From: Flaccisagitta enflata
Taxonomy: Eukaryota > Chaetognatha > Sagittoidea > Aphragmophora
Assembly (NCBI GenBank): GCA_965153355.1
Contig: OZ231127.1
Coordinates: 37,944,001 to 38,008,000 of the forward strand
Direction: 5' to 3'
Length of the DNA: 64,000 nt
Part shown: positions 12,904 to 25,049 of the stretch, one piece after another
How positions within the stretch are numbered: position 1 is the first letter of the stretch
Layout of the letters: each line of letters begins with the position of its first letter
Translations under genes and position numbers: made by a program
The notes under the pieces: model-generated
What the model saw: only the letters and a program-made list of their open reading frames with translations
What the model was told of the DNA's origin: nothing
Databases searched by the model: none

Positions 12904-15575
12904 TAAGGTTTGTAATCGAGAAAAAAGTCGAAGTCAGTCTTCGACTTTTTGACATATTCGAGAGAAACAGGGTATTCATTTTCTTATGAGGAAGTTGCTG
13001 GTCTTGATCGACCGATTGGGGCCTCCAATGAAATTCATAGTGTATGTAAATTTGATAATTCTCTTTCATTTGGCATCAAGCAAAATGCTCTATGACAAAT
13101 ATTTTTTGCGCTATGAATTTTTAAGGTTAATGTCATAGAAAAGGGTCCGTGGACGGAGTGAAATCCATCAATTTTAAAATGTTGAAAATTGAACAAAACC
13201 ATACATCATCATGTAGCTAGCCTTATATCATGTATGAATTGATACTTGGATTTTCTTAAGTGAGCTCATTTTTCATACAAATTAGGCCTAATTACACATT
13301 TTTTTGCAAATGTACTAATAATAGATTTAGTTAAATACAATGAAGAAATCAATATGACAGTCAAATTCTTGATGGATATGTTCAAGCAATCATGTGTGAT
13401 CATGTTTCTGAATTTTTCAAAAAAATTTTGAGCTTTTTGAAAAAATCTCTATAAGTACCATTTCTGGCTGGGTGGGTTGTTGGAGGAAAAATTTTTTTTA
13501 CCAAGTTCTGTTTCATGCCAGTGACGAGACATCTTTAACGGAAGCTTCATGCAAAATTTCAACCAGATCGGACAATTATTTCAAAAGTTATGCCGTTTTT
13601 TCAATTTCTTTTCTGGTAGGTTGGTTGGTCTGTCTGGACTCCTCGGCATTCTTTAAGACACACCAGAATAAAGGTGAAGAACCCTCTTGATCTAGGTAAA
13701 AACCATGCAAAATTTCGTTGGGCTAGCTCAAATAGTTTTTGGGATAAGCCAATTTGAATTTTAACAAATTTTACTAAATTGAGGCACAAAAGCATCGCGC
13801 TTTTGTGTGAGAAGCGCTGTGTGGAAACAAAGAATGAACTACGAAGCTTCGTCGGCGAGCGTTACAATTCAATCCCTATTTCAGTACTGATCAACTTTGT
13901 AATTTCATTGTGACCAAACGAATTAGAGTTAAGACTTGAAATTTTAGGTGTCGGTACAAAATTTCACCATCTTTCTCATCATGTAGATGAGTTTCCCGTT
14001 AATCAAGTTACTATGCCTTGACAGAGTATGAATCATAGTGTGACACAAGTGTGACACCACCAACAAGGAGCACCTTTGAATTGTAACGCTCTAGGAAAAT
14101 TTTGATTTCTCCAAAATGAATTGGAAAAAATCCTTGAAATTTGGAGGAAATGTCGTTCAACTAGTTGTTAATGCAATGACAAAAGAAAAAATGCTTAATG
14201 TTTGAACAATCATAGGCTTACAAAAAAAACTGTCGGCTTATCTCATTTTGAGAAAATAATGACAGAAAAATGAAGGGAAAGAGTATTATAATTTGTAGTC
14301 ATCTTTTTTTGTCCTACAGTTGAGTTATTGAGTCCAAATTTTTTGCACATATCAATGGATGGATAGAGATGGCTTACAAGCTATGGGATAACTCTGCTTG
14401 ACATTTTTTGATTGCTTAAACAAGCTTTTTGCTTACAGGGACAAAATCGGGACAGGCCAAAAAAGGCCCTTCTACCCCTGTTTTGGATCCCATAGGGGCA
14501 GTTGGAGAAGCAAAAATTGGTTTGGTATGGCGCACCAGGTAGTTAGGTATGTCACCCAACCTTTGTGACTTTATTTAATGCAGCAGCAGAAGCGATGACA
14601 CTTCTACAATGGTGGAGAGTCAGGGTTTCTTGGGCGGACCCCGATGCGCGGAATTAACCTTAACGATTTAATTATGAAAAATTTGAATGGAATTTTTTTG
14701 ATTTTTTTCGATTTTGTGTAGGATCGATAAAAGAGTGTATTTATGTTTGTTTGAGCATGTATATACAAGAAAACATGTTTATGAGCACAGCTACTCATCT
14801 GTGAGGGCGTTTTTGAGCATTTTAGCTCATTTAGCTCACTTAACTCAGTCTATTCTTTCTGATTTCAAATTTGATAAATGAATAAATATTTTCATACATT
14901 TTTAAACAAGCCAAGACAAGAAAGCGTATCAGTGAGCAGAGCCGCTCATCTGTGAGGGTGTTTTTAAAGATTCTAGCTCGTTTAGCTTATTTAGTTCGCT
15001 CTTTTTCTCTGATCTTTGAAAGGATGAATAAGTTAAAGAAAGCAAGAAAGCAAGAAAGCAAGGCAGTGAGCAAAACTGGTTGTCTGGTTGAATTATTTCA
15101 ATATTTTTGCTCATCTAGCTCATTTGGCTCAGTTCTATTTTTCTGTGATTTTCAGTGCAATCAGTACATACAATTGCTTTTGTTTCGAAGTAACAAATAA
15201 AAGAAATTTCAATGACTGAAGACAAAAGCATGATGAAAAGTGACCAATGCACTTTGAAAACATTGGCCAATTGCTTGGAATCAGTCGTAGGGTGAAATCA
15301 AAATTTCGAAATTTGGCTCATGACACCCATATTTACGTTGTATGATCACTAGTGAGGCTCAAATGCGTAAAACAAAACGCCTTAGTTTTTTTCATAGACA
15401 ATATCTATTTTTGCAGTTATTTGAACTGGCTGTTCAATTGGGATAGAGGAGGGAGAAAAAAAATCATGATACCTTTTCAGACACAACATTCCATGCTTGT
15501 TTTCGCTGTGCAATGCTTACGACTTTTTTCCTCACGGCGACAACCGCCATTACTGGTACAAACACCGGATCTAGT
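12904..15575 (+). repeat. Complex dispersed repeat, forward copy
   Basis: Shares scattered blocks, in opposite orientation, with 43200-45002. These are the hairpin AAAAAGTCGAAG-TCAGT-CTTCGACTTTTT (12922-12950), the AAATGCTCTATGACAAATAT block (about 13081-13110), AGCTCATTTAGCTCACTTAA-type subrepeats (14820-15140), and a block near 15500-15560 (GCTTACGACTTTTTTCCTCA). No coding frame is convincing. It may be one or more decayed mobile elements. Confidence 0.6.
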
Positions 15576-15865
15576 TGGCACTGCTGAAATTGCTCAAAAA
15601 CAATTTCCTCCTCCAATTTTCAGTTGGATTTTTTTCTTCTGCTTTTCTTTACTTGCGTACATTTTTTTGTGACAGCGCAATTTCTCGTGTTTTTACGAGG
15701 ATCCAAAGTAGAAAATACGAGCAATTTCCTTCTTCTGTTAGCATATTTGTTGCTTCTCTGTTTCTTCTTTATTAAGCAATTCATTCTTTTATTTTTTGCT
15801 CGTTCTTTTTTTTTCGCTCGTATCAGAAAAGGAGTGAATAAACATCAGTCCGCAACGAATAAACA

Positions 15866-16258
15866 AACAAGGCCAACACCTATAAGTCGCGTGCAAGATT
15901 TACAGACTAAGAACGACTTAGAATGACTTAGAGTGACTTAGAATGACTTTCAATGACTTAGAATGACCTAAAATGACCAAAAAGGACTTAAAATGACAAA
16001 AAAACCTAATGACCAAAAATGACTTAAAATGACTTAAAATGACTTATAATGACTTATAATGACTTAAAATGACTTAAAATGACTCAAAATGACTTAGATT
16101 AACTATTAATGACTTAAAATGACTTAAAATGACCTAAGAGTTGATGTTATATTACAAAAAAGTAAAGTGTGATGGACCCACCGACGGACAGACGGATGGA
16201 CCGACGGACGGACGGACCGACAAAGCGGGGTGTAGAGTCGCGTGCACGCGACTAAAAA
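15866..16258 (-). mobile_element. Family A long member, second copy
   Basis: Left end AACAAGGCCAACACCTATAA then GTCGCGTGCA, identical to the element at 634. A decamer array (AATGACTTAG, about 15905-16135) is followed by a CGGACGGA/CCGA core and the terminal palindrome AGTCGCGTGCACGCGACT plus A5. 393 bp against 1.6 kb for the first copy, so the difference is array length. Confidence 0.85.
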
Positions 16259-16664
16259 GAGAAAGAGAAAGAGAAAACGGAAAAATTCAATCCTTCGAAA
16301 TGTCAGATGAAAACAAAAAGGCGAAGAAATATGAGGCGATGACGACAACAACAACAACAACAACAAACACGACAATAACAAAGGCGGACGACGCAATTAC
16401 GCCTATACGTATATATCAAGACACACACACACTCACAAACACAATCACAAACACCTACAATCACATAAAGCAAGGTATGATAGTGTCTTGATTTATGAAA
16501 GTAATAAGAATCGAAGTATGCGTTCATGCGCGAATGTGAGAGTGCGCATCTGCATATTGAACGTTGAGAGACGTCAAAATCTCGGAATGAAAGTGGGTTG
16601 ACGTGAATCCCTTTTCCCCAGATTCATCAAATCAACGCACGTATATCTGTCCGTATCTCTGACT

Positions 16665-16671
16665 CTCTCTC

Positions 16672-16757
<86 letters not shown>
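16665..16757. repeat. (CT)n microsatellite
   Basis: About 46 CT units after a CTCTGA interruption. Confidence 0.97.
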
Positions 16758-16759
<2 letters not shown>

Positions 16760-16909
16760 TTTTTCTCTCCTCTCACTTCCCTTTCACATTCTCTACTTCC
16801 GTTTTTTTCCGTCTGCATGCCTTCCAAGACCTTTGACTCCTTCAGACAAACAACGCTGTCTCTGCATATCATGTACTTGTGTTTTATTTTACATGTATTC
16901 TTTGTCGCC

Positions 16910-17087
16910 TTGTCCGTCCGTCTGTTTGTCGGTTGGTTGGTTGGTCGGTCAGATTTCAATCTTTTCAATTCGTTCGTTAGTCTCACTGCTCCTACCCAAA
17001 CGCTCGAGTAACCTAAAATGCAGCCCTTTCCGGCTTTCCCACCCGCCTGCGACTGAGGTAGCCATGTATACGGCCTTGATAAATGTC
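16910..17087 (+). mobile_element. Family A element, partial (hairpin end missing)
   Basis: GTCCGTCTG/GGTTGGTTGG core, then CACCCGCCTGCGACTGAGGT and a degenerate right end GTATACGGCCTTG. The AGTCGCG hairpin end is not visible. Confidence 0.6.
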
Positions 17088-17185
17088 TATTCTCTTTCTA
17101 CATATTCAACTTTCTTCTTTATTTGTTATTCTAAACATTTCTTTTTTCTTTTTTCCCCATTCTTTCATCCCCCTTTCTGTCTCTC

Positions 17186-17236
<51 letters not shown>

Positions 17237-17240
17237 TCCT

Positions 17241-17276
<36 letters not shown>

Positions 17277-17278
17277 TC
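17186..17278. repeat. (CTTT)n microsatellite
   Basis: About 23 tetramers with one CCTT interruption. Confidence 0.97.
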
Positions 17279-17561
17279 AAAACATTTGAACGGGGAAAGT
17301 TAAGAATAAAAATATCTAGAGAGGAGAGCGGAAAGGGAAAAAAAACATCTGAAGAGGAGAAAGCAAGAAAAAAACACACGTCGTGCTTCCTCCATTAAAT
17401 TTTAGTCGGTGTTTACCGCAGAGGGACTAGAGTTAATCTCTGCCAAAATTGTGATCAAACATTGACTTCCCTAACTTTGCGCTCGATGGAATCAAAACAT
17501 CGCGACTCATGGAGGAGAAAAAAAAACGTGCGAGAAAGAGAGAAAGAGGGAGTGAACTTTT

Positions 17562-17706
17562 AGTCACGGACACGCGACTTACATCCTATCGTGTCGGTCG
17601 GTCCGTCCGTCCGTCCGTCCGTCACATTTCTGAATTTTGAGCGGTATTCGTATTACTGCTACTGCCCAACCGTTCGCGACTGGATTGCCGTGTATCCGGC
17701 CTTGTT
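17562..17706 (+). mobile_element. Family A element
   Basis: AGTCACGGACACGCGACT hairpin (one mismatch), a GTCC core, CCGTTCGCGACTGG, and terminal GCCG-TGTATC-CGGC then CTTGTT. Confidence 0.9.
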
Positions 17707-17724
17707 GGTTTACTCTCCAATCTC

Positions 17725-17726
<2 letters not shown>

Positions 17727-17822
<96 letters not shown>

Positions 17823-17880
17823 TGTGTGGGTGTACGTGAGTGGGTGTACGTGTGTGGGTGTACGCGTGCGTCAGTGAGAG
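17727..17880. repeat. (GT)n microsatellite
   Basis: About 47 GT units (17727-17821), then GTGTGGGTGTAC dodecamers. Confidence 0.95.
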
Positions 17881-17924
17881 AGGTCCGGAGAAAAACATTA
17901 AACGTACGTCCGGGGTAGAAAAGG

Positions 17925-18080
17925 ACAAAGGGAAGAAGAAGAAGAAAAGAAGAAGAAAATTGGAAAAAAGAAGAAGAGAGGAAGAAGATGTTAGGAAAAT
18001 AAAAAAATAGAAGAAGAAAATAAGAGAATAGAAGAGGAAAACAAGAAGAAAAGAAGAAGATGATATGAGAGAAAGGGAGG
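17925..18080. repeat. GAA-rich purine tract
   Basis: Nearly uninterrupted purines on the plus strand (GAAGAAG, GAAAA). Confidence 0.85.
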
Positions 18081-18706
18081 AAAGGAGGAATAAGAACAGG
18101 CAGAGAGAGCAACAGATAAACGCGGGGTTATAATATCGTCGTGGAACGGGGGGGGGGTGGAGGGTAGGAGTGGGAAAACTTATCTTAAATTGTTATACTC
18201 TACTCGATCATCACGAACTGACAGACCAACAGACCGAAGAACGATCAAAGTCACTTACAAAGCCACGAGTCAGCGACTAAAGAAAAGAATATTTTGTTAA
18301 AAGATGGAAATTGAGTCTGGATTATGTATTGAGAAAAATGTATTTAACATTTAAGTTTCCGATAACGAGACTTTTTCTGTTTAATTCTAGACCATTGAAA
18401 TTTCCTCTTTGCAGATGAGCCTCCATAGACTCAACACAGGAGTACGCTGAATGCCTTACCTTATTTTGGCGAATCATTCTTGTGCAACCCCTTCAAAAGA
18501 TGACATTTAAAATTTCATTTTATACATGCTCATGTGTAAATTCATTTCGAACATGCTCACGTGTAACATTATAAGGACCTGATTGAAGTTAATAAAAAAA
18601 TCAAAGGAATACTATTTACAAACACTATATACTTTTCACAAAAGATGTTTTTTTTCATATTGTATTATAATGAAATTGAGCATAAATGAATTTTATAATT
18701 ACTGTA

Positions 18707-18977
18707 AGGGGGTGTTTCTAGTCAGAGACGATCGCGTTTTGAACGGGCCACTCGGTCGCCCGCTACGTTCGTTCGCTCGCACCGCTCACTCCGCTCACTC
18801 GCTCCGCAGCACTCCGCTTCGCTACGCTCGCTTTGCTCGCTCGCTCCGTTCACAGGCTCGCTCGCTCACTTTGCTCACTCCCTCATGGGAAAGTTGAAAT
18901 TCTTGAATATGTGTTCACGCTGTTATCGCGTTTCACGGGTTCAAACGCGTGTTTCATCTTCACTAGAAACACGCCCT
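18707..18977. mobile_element. Foldback/TIR element with GCTCGCTC core
   Basis: Left terminus GGGGGTGTTTCTAGT and right terminus ACTAGAAACACGCCC are inverted repeats. Inward pairs include GCGTTTTGAACG and a CGTTTCACGGGTTCAAACGC region. The middle (18760-18890) is built of GCTCRCTC octamers. TA dinucleotides flank both termini, which could be a 2-bp target duplication. Non-coding. Confidence 0.7.
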
Positions 18978-19130
18978 AAGTTGATTTGTATCTGTTGAGC
19001 CGCTCTTTGATAAGGGTTGGGGTGGAATTTTTGATAATTCTAAGGATAATTGTGATGGGTGCGCATCAAACACCAGTTAGAGCTCCAAAGGCTCTTGTCT
19101 TCATCTTGATTTTTTGGGGGGTTGCAATGT
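18978..19130 (+). repeat. Dispersed repeat also at 42980-43110 (inverted)
   Basis: The run from TTGATTTGTATCTGTTGAGC through GATAAGGGTTGGGGTGG, TGATAATTCTAAGGATAAT, GGGTGCGCAT and GAGCTCCAAAGGCTCTTGTC reappears on the opposite strand at 42980-43110. Confidence 0.75.
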
Positions 19131-19401
19131 AATGTTGTCCAATGTCATATAATGACTGCAAGTCACATTCCAATTCGTGAAAGTTGAATTTTTACCAATA
19201 TATTACAGACGGGCTTAATTTCAACTATCAGTTCTTATCTACAACATTTTGTTTATAGATTATAACTAGTTGGTTGTACTAATGTCAACCACATCAATGA
19301 TATGATACATACACAAAATATGAAATTTAAACCGTGTGATAACATCATTGAGTCACAAAACTCTACACGTTGGACCAACTTGTAGTATGCTTTTTATGAT
19401 T

Positions 19402-19707
19402 TCAGTATCGCTTTGACAGTAATTGTAGGACTGATGTAACTCCGCGCGTAACCAGATTCTTCTTGCACTTGTCCAAATCTGTCTTGATTTTCTTTTCCTT
19501 TCGTGTGATTAGCATGTGATTAGCGTGTAATTCGCGCCTCAGTCCGATAGATCCATGGAAGACGAAACTTCTATTGGCAAATGGTGAAAATTGTTCCACA
19601 TCGCAGCGATCCTCTTCTTTCCACAGAAATCCCTGAAGACCGGCAATTGCACGAAATGCGAGGACCAAATTACATCCTATCAGCACAAGACTCCCCACGT
19701 TGCCCAT
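19402..19707 (-). CDS. Hypothetical small protein, unverified
   Basis: An open frame from an ATG at 19707 to TGA, about 101 codons. It has a hydrophobic N-terminal segment (VGSLVLIGCNLVLAFRAIAG), then a polar basic half (LITRKEKKIKTDLDKCKK). Composition and codon variety are protein-like and not microsatellite-derived, which is why it is listed. The frame extends a few codons upstream without an ATG before hitting a stop. No relatives are recognised. It may be an isolated exon, a decayed gene or chance. Confidence 0.22.
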   Translation of the reverse strand: MGNVGSLVLIGCNLVLAFRAIAGLQGFLWKEEDRCDVEQFSPFANRSFVFHGSIGLRRELHANHMLITRKEKKIKTDLDKCKKNLVTRGVTSVLQLLSKRY

Positions 19708-19909
19708 CGTTTCCTTCCACCTCAATATTCGGCATCAGTGATACCGTATTAGCCACCTTACGTCCTCGCCCTCCACCCCTCTTATAGCTTTCCTTTCCTT
19801 CTCTTCTCGCTTGTTGGAGTGATGGAGTATCCCCCTCCATCTCACCATCCAACTTTAACACCACCAACCCTCATAGTTCTCTTTCCCGCCAGTATCCGTT
19901 TTTAAGCAA

Positions 19910-21154
19910 CGCACTTGAACCGGATATATATGGGTTAAATTTCGCGACAAACCGAACCTTAGGGGTCCTTTAGAATTCAACAGATAGTTTTGCACTGTGC
20001 AGCAAGAACATCAATTCTTCAATCTCCATCTGTCAAACGAGAGAAGGGAAAAATGAATGAAATAATGAGCATACCACGCTTGCATCTTTTAATACTGTCT
20101 TGTTATATTTTTTTTTCAATTATCAATTATAGTTCACTGGCTCGAAATCTACTGTTACTCTTACTCTTTTTTTTTTCTTTTTTGCTGAACAATTAAATTG
20201 TTTCTGTTGGGGTCTCGAAGAGATTTAGATGGAACAAAGTTTATGTCACCTTGTTTAAGCTAATTTGTTGAATCTATCTCCAACATCCGTACATTTAGAA
20301 GTAATGAGCATGTTCCCTCAGAAAATTCCTAGTCTTTCACTGTTAAACTGCAAACAAATTCCAAATTTTTTGCAGCAATTAGTCTGTACGGTTCTCTTTC
20401 TCCCTGAGTGAGTGTCCAGTACCCCATCTTCTCAGACTCCCCAAGCCTCAGGTATTTTGGAGTTCCAAGTTCTTCAGCCATTCACAGTTTCACTCTTCGT
20501 AGTGCCCACTCCTCCATGGCCCCACTGACCACTGACCCCTACCCCATCCTTTCAAAGTCCCCAGGTATTTGGTCCATTTTTTTTTTATTCCATGTTCTTG
20601 CGCCAGTTACGCTGCGTGGTTCTCCCGCCTACCTGTCGTCGCGTGACGTTAAAACGAATCGACTTGTCCTCCTTTCCTCGGCTTCAGTCGCGTTCACCTT
20701 AGACTAAGGACTAAACTAAGAGCCTTGGCGAGGTTATTTTTTCAGAGAGCTGGAGACTAGAAACCACTAGCAACTTGAAACACCTTTAAAACTTGATTAT
20801 TCCACGGTACTGTCGCTTGCAATGATGATGGAAATTCTGTTAGAGATGTGTGTTAACTCTTATTAAATATTGGTTAAGTAAGTAACAATCATTTACTCGT
20901 GACTGCTTTTGGCGAGCAATTTCCCTTTGGGTTAGACTCATATAGAAAGTGGTCGGTTTTTTTTTAGATTGTTATATTTACTGGAAAACTAGGAGTGACT
21001 TGTGACTTGCGCGTATAACTAGTCAGTGAGAGACCCTCACTGAAGATGCACACTGCACAAGGCCCTATTGCCATGGCTCATGGGCTTAGTGAGGGATAAG
21101 GTTGTGCGTCCTTCGTTCCATGAATCGATCATGTGGGTTGAATCGGTACTCTTT
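19910..21154. other. Unannotated stretch
   Basis: No protein-like frame, array or inverted repeat is recognised. Confidence 0.45.
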
Positions 21155-21455
21155 AGTCGCGGACACGTGACTCAACACCTTGGTATTCGGTCTGTCGGTC
21201 GGTCCGTCCGTCCGTCATTATCTCCGTAACATTTTTAGTTGCGGACACGCAACTCTATAAGAGGCTTTGTCCGTCCGTTGGTCGGTCGGTTGGTCGGTCG
21301 GTCGGTCCGTGGTGATCGAGTTGAAAAGTGGGAAAACGCGCATTTCTGCCCCTGCCCACCTGTCCGCAACTGATGGCCGTGTATCCGGCCTTGTTGAATT
21401 GCGAGTGCTCCTGTCCAACCGTCTGCGACTCGATTGCCGTGTTCCCGGCAGTGCT
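21155..21455 (+). mobile_element. Family A element interrupted by another family A element
   Basis: The outer copy starts AGTCGCGGACACGTGACT at 21155 and resumes at 21396 with GAATTGCGAGTGCTCCTG, then CCGTCTGCGACTCG and the hairpin GCCG-TGTTCC-CGGC at its right end. The uninterrupted copy at 28865 reads TTTTTGAATTGCGA at the matching place, which fixes the insertion point inside a T run. Confidence 0.85.
21237..21395 (+). mobile_element. Family A element, nested insertion
   Basis: AGTTGCGGACACGCAACT hairpin, a GTCGGTTG core, CCTGTCCGCAACTGATGG, and terminal GGCCG-TGTATC-CGGCC then TTGTT. It is sequence-complete from A to TTGTT and shows the exact element ends, because the host is itself a known repeat. 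Confidence 0.9.
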
Positions 21456-21635
21456 CGGCTACCCGATGCACACTATTTTGCTGTTGGGCACGACGTTTTT
21501 TTTTTTTGTTTGTTTTTTTTCTTATAAGGTTGCTGAATTTAAAAAGGATAAGATATCGGTCTATTTCATCATCGACAATGTTCAACTACTAAATCAAGAA
21601 CTGGTAATTGCTAACCAGACATCTTTCTGTCGGTC

Positions 21636-21675
21636 TCTGTCTCTGTCTCTGTCTCTGTCTCTCTACCTCTCTCTT

Positions 21676-21746
<71 letters not shown>
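21636..21746. repeat. (CT)n microsatellite
   Basis: GTCTCT units, then about 33 CT. Confidence 0.95.
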
Positions 21747-21748
<2 letters not shown>

Positions 21749-22102
21749 TTCTTTCACGTTCACGTTCAGTGCGTAAAACTCTTTTCCTTCAGACGCGAAT
21801 TAGGATTCGCTCTATTTTCCCCCCTCTCCCTCTCGCCGGCAACATGGAAATGTAGCTGGTCATTTGTCCGGGATTTCGACCGACTTCTTTCACGTCCAAT
21901 TCACATGATGTCATTTCTTTTGAGCTTTGAGGCCCTCTTTTGTTTACGACAGATCAACGACCGAGGAATAAAAAGAAGCGGCCGCCGCGCCGCAGGTGCA
22001 GCCGCCGATAAAGGAGCGGGAATGACGAAGCGGCAGTGTGAGGGTAGATGCATAGTCTATAGGGAGGAAAGTGAAAGAGAGAGAGAGAGAGAGAGAGTCT
22101 TT

Positions 22103-22312
22103 AGTCGTTGGCTAAGCGACTCTACATGAGGGTCCGCAACGCGAATATTTGGATGACGGAAAATTGACTGGAATAGTGATTTCTGAGCATTGCTGCCCCT
22201 GCCCTGCCACATTACAGTCTCCGCCCATTCACATACTGCCCCTGCTCCCTGCATTACAACGTACCCTTGCCCACCCGCCGGGGACTATATTGGCCGTATA
22301 TCCGGACTTGTT
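22103..22312 (+). mobile_element. Family A element, AAGCGACT variant
   Basis: Hairpin AGTCG-TTGGCTAAG-CGACT. Repeated CTGCCCCTGCCC segments. The right end GGCCGTATATCCGGA then CTTGTT is slightly degenerate. It lacks a tetranucleotide core. Confidence 0.8.
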
Positions 22313-22561
22313 CTATGTGTGTTGGAGGTTGTCTCTTTGTGCATTTCCTTTTTTCCTTGCCATTAGGTCACTCTGGCAGTCTGTTTTTCAGACTGTTTTT
22401 CAATATCCCTGCCAATCTCTCTGCATTTCTGTCTTTTCTATCAATCTTTTCATCTGCCTATCCGTTTATTAGTTTTTCCGTTTATGTTCTTTCTTTGTCT
22501 TCCCTCATGTCTCTCTGTCTCTCTGACTCTATCTTGCTATCTTTCTCCCCCTCATTCTCTC

Positions 22562-22565
<4 letters not shown>

Positions 22566-22615
<50 letters not shown>

Positions 22616-22616
22616 A

Positions 22617-22697
<81 letters not shown>
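22566..22697. repeat. (GTCT)n-(CT)n microsatellite
   Basis: About 11 GTCT units (22566-22612), then about 40 CT units. Confidence 0.95.
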
Positions 22698-22699
<2 letters not shown>

Positions 22700-22842
22700 A
22701 ACCTCTTTATTGCTCTTACATCCTGTTGGACCTAATCTTAAGGGAAATGCTGATGGACAGCACCTGGATTTACATCCGTCTCCGTCTCGACGTCTCGAAA
22801 TCTTGGAGAGTCTCAATTGCACTCTCACGTCACGTGGGCCAT

Positions 22843-22845
22843 GGA

Positions 22846-22889
<44 letters not shown>

Positions 22890-23104
22890 AACAAACAAAC
22901 AAACAAACAAACAAACAAACAAACAAACAAACAAAAAAAACAAGAAAAGGAACAAAGAAAGGAAAAAAGAAACAGAAAAAGAAGGAAAGAGAAAGAAAGA
23001 AAGAAGGAAACAAAGAAAGGAAAAAGGAGATAGAAAAAGAAGGCAAGAGAAAGAAAGAAAGAATGGCAGACAGACAGACAGACGGACAGACAGACAGACA
23101 GACA

Positions 23105-23138
<34 letters not shown>

Positions 23139-23140
23139 CG
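22843..23140. repeat. (GAAA)n-(CAAA)n-purine-(GACA)n compound repeat
   Basis: Successive pure blocks: GAAA to about 22889, CAAA to about 22934, an irregular purine block, then GACA to 23140. Confidence 0.95.
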
Positions 23141-23359
23141 ACAGAAATATAGAAAAAATGGATGAAGGTATGAAAGAAACAATGCTTGTGCACCATAACG
23201 TTTAAACACCGAAGATCTGACCACTTTAGATTCTTTTGGTCATCGTTCAGTTGAAGAATCTCAATTGATTTCGAGTCGATAGACGAGAGGATTGGAGGGG
23301 GGAGACCCTCGAAGAAAGGCCCCTTGAAGTGAGGCAGGAAAGGAGAAAAAGAAGAAAAA

Positions 23360-23417
23360 GAGCAAGAAGAAGAAGAAGAAGAAGAAGAAGAAGAAGAAGA
23401 AGAAGAAGAAGAAGAAG

Positions 23418-23449
<32 letters not shown>

Positions 23450-23594
23450 GAAGGAGGAGGAGGAGAAGAAGAAGAAGAAGAAGAAGAAGAAGAAGAAGAA
23501 GAAGAAGAAGAAGAAGAAGAAGAAGAAGAAGAAGAAGAAGAAGAAGAAGAAGAAGAAGAAGAAGAAGAAGAAGAAGAAGAAGAAGAAGAAGAAG

Positions 23595-23624
<30 letters not shown>
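23360..23624. repeat. (GAA)n expansion
   Basis: About 85 GAA/AGA triplets with a short GGAGGAGGAG interruption (23451-23465). Long homopurine GAA can form triplex DNA. It lies about 700 bp upstream of the zinc-finger gene. Confidence 0.97.
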
Positions 23625-23626
<2 letters not shown>

Positions 23627-23639
23627 GGGAGACCGAAGG

Positions 23640-24338
23640 ACTCATATTATGCGAATGGGATACGGAAGCCGGACCTACTTCATCGTTTTCATCGATGAAG
23701 CGACGAAAGTCGATGAGAGTCGATGTAAGCGTTTGTAAAAGCGGATATCCTCATTCACACAACCGAATCTCATATCGTCGATGTTCTCACGATTTCTCTC
23801 CACTTGCCCAATATTTTCGTTGATTATGAACTCTACCATCGACGACATTGTCATTGTAGTAAAAACCAAGAATCGATATAATTGATTGTAAAAAAGAAGA
23901 AAAAAAAACATTCATGATCGAATAACGATATTCGATGAAGAATTACATCGTCACGCTGGCACTCCAACTGATGAATGTTAATACACACGAAGTATACATC
24001 TCTTTTTATCTCTTTTTATCCCTTCAACACATCATCAACAAAGTCGATATAGTATCGCGTTGTCGATGAAGAGAAGAGCGATACTATGCGATACTATTAA
24101 TCAACGAGCCATACTCTGTTCTTGACATTTCAACACAATAAAAAAAAAGTCCCTTATCTCCACGGAGAGACTAACAAGCTCTCTCAAGTTACATTTGTTG
24201 AATATACATACAAAGAGAGTTACCTCGATGAATGAGTTAATAATAAAAAAAACCCTGTTAGTTAACTAAGTTTTATAATCAAGTAAATTATCTAACAATT
24301 CCATCTGACGCGTTCTCTCTCACTTCCGATCCAATAAA
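23640..24338 (+). other. Upstream region of the 721-aa gene
   Basis: CATCGATG/TCGATGA motifs recur between about 23680 and 24080 (at least eight times), then AT-rich sequence runs to the start codon. No TATA box can be assigned with confidence. Confidence 0.4.
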
Positions 24339-25005
24339 ATGCGTTTTGAAATTCGCGGTTCGTCGGAGGAGCCTTCGGAAGGCGGGTTCGTGGAACGCCG
24401 CGGGCTCTATGGCACTTTTTACGACGTCCGTGAGACGGCCGCGTGGACGGACGTCTGTCCGGACGTCGACGGATGGACGGACGTCGGCCACGATAGCGTC
24501 CATTTTCCGGACGTGATCGTTTATCAAGATGATTTCAATTTCACACCAAATGCGACCTACAAATCGATGAAGGGCGACAAAAGCGAGAAACGCAAATCAG
24601 CCCCGCCGATGTATCTCACACGCCCGATTACGAACAACGAGGCCGGTGACCAAGTCGAGGTGCGAATCCAGTCTACGAGCGACCACGTCGGTGTCAAAGA
24701 GCATCCTGCTTCCGACCCTTCAAAGGGTGACAACCACGCCGCCGACAATTCCGTCAACGTCGATCCAGACGCGAGGATCGATATCTCGAAGCGGTCCAAG
24801 TCGACGTCAAAAGACGCCAACGAGGAAGAAGAATCCAACATCGGTTTCGTGACGCGTTTCCGGCGAAGTCTCAAGAGAGCGTCTTCAAAGATGAAGAAGA
24901 AAATCGGAGGAGGAAAGTCGGAGATTAGTGAAGGCGGAAAAGGAGAAAAATCCCCGGCGAAAGATACGTCGATCAGCGTCAAGGATGAGCCGAAACAAGA
25001 AATTC

Positions 25006-25049
<44 letters not shown>

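Noticed and set aside
22267-23224. Overlapping long frames on both strands
   Set aside because: Built from GTCT, CT, GAAA, CAAA and GACA microsatellites; no domain.
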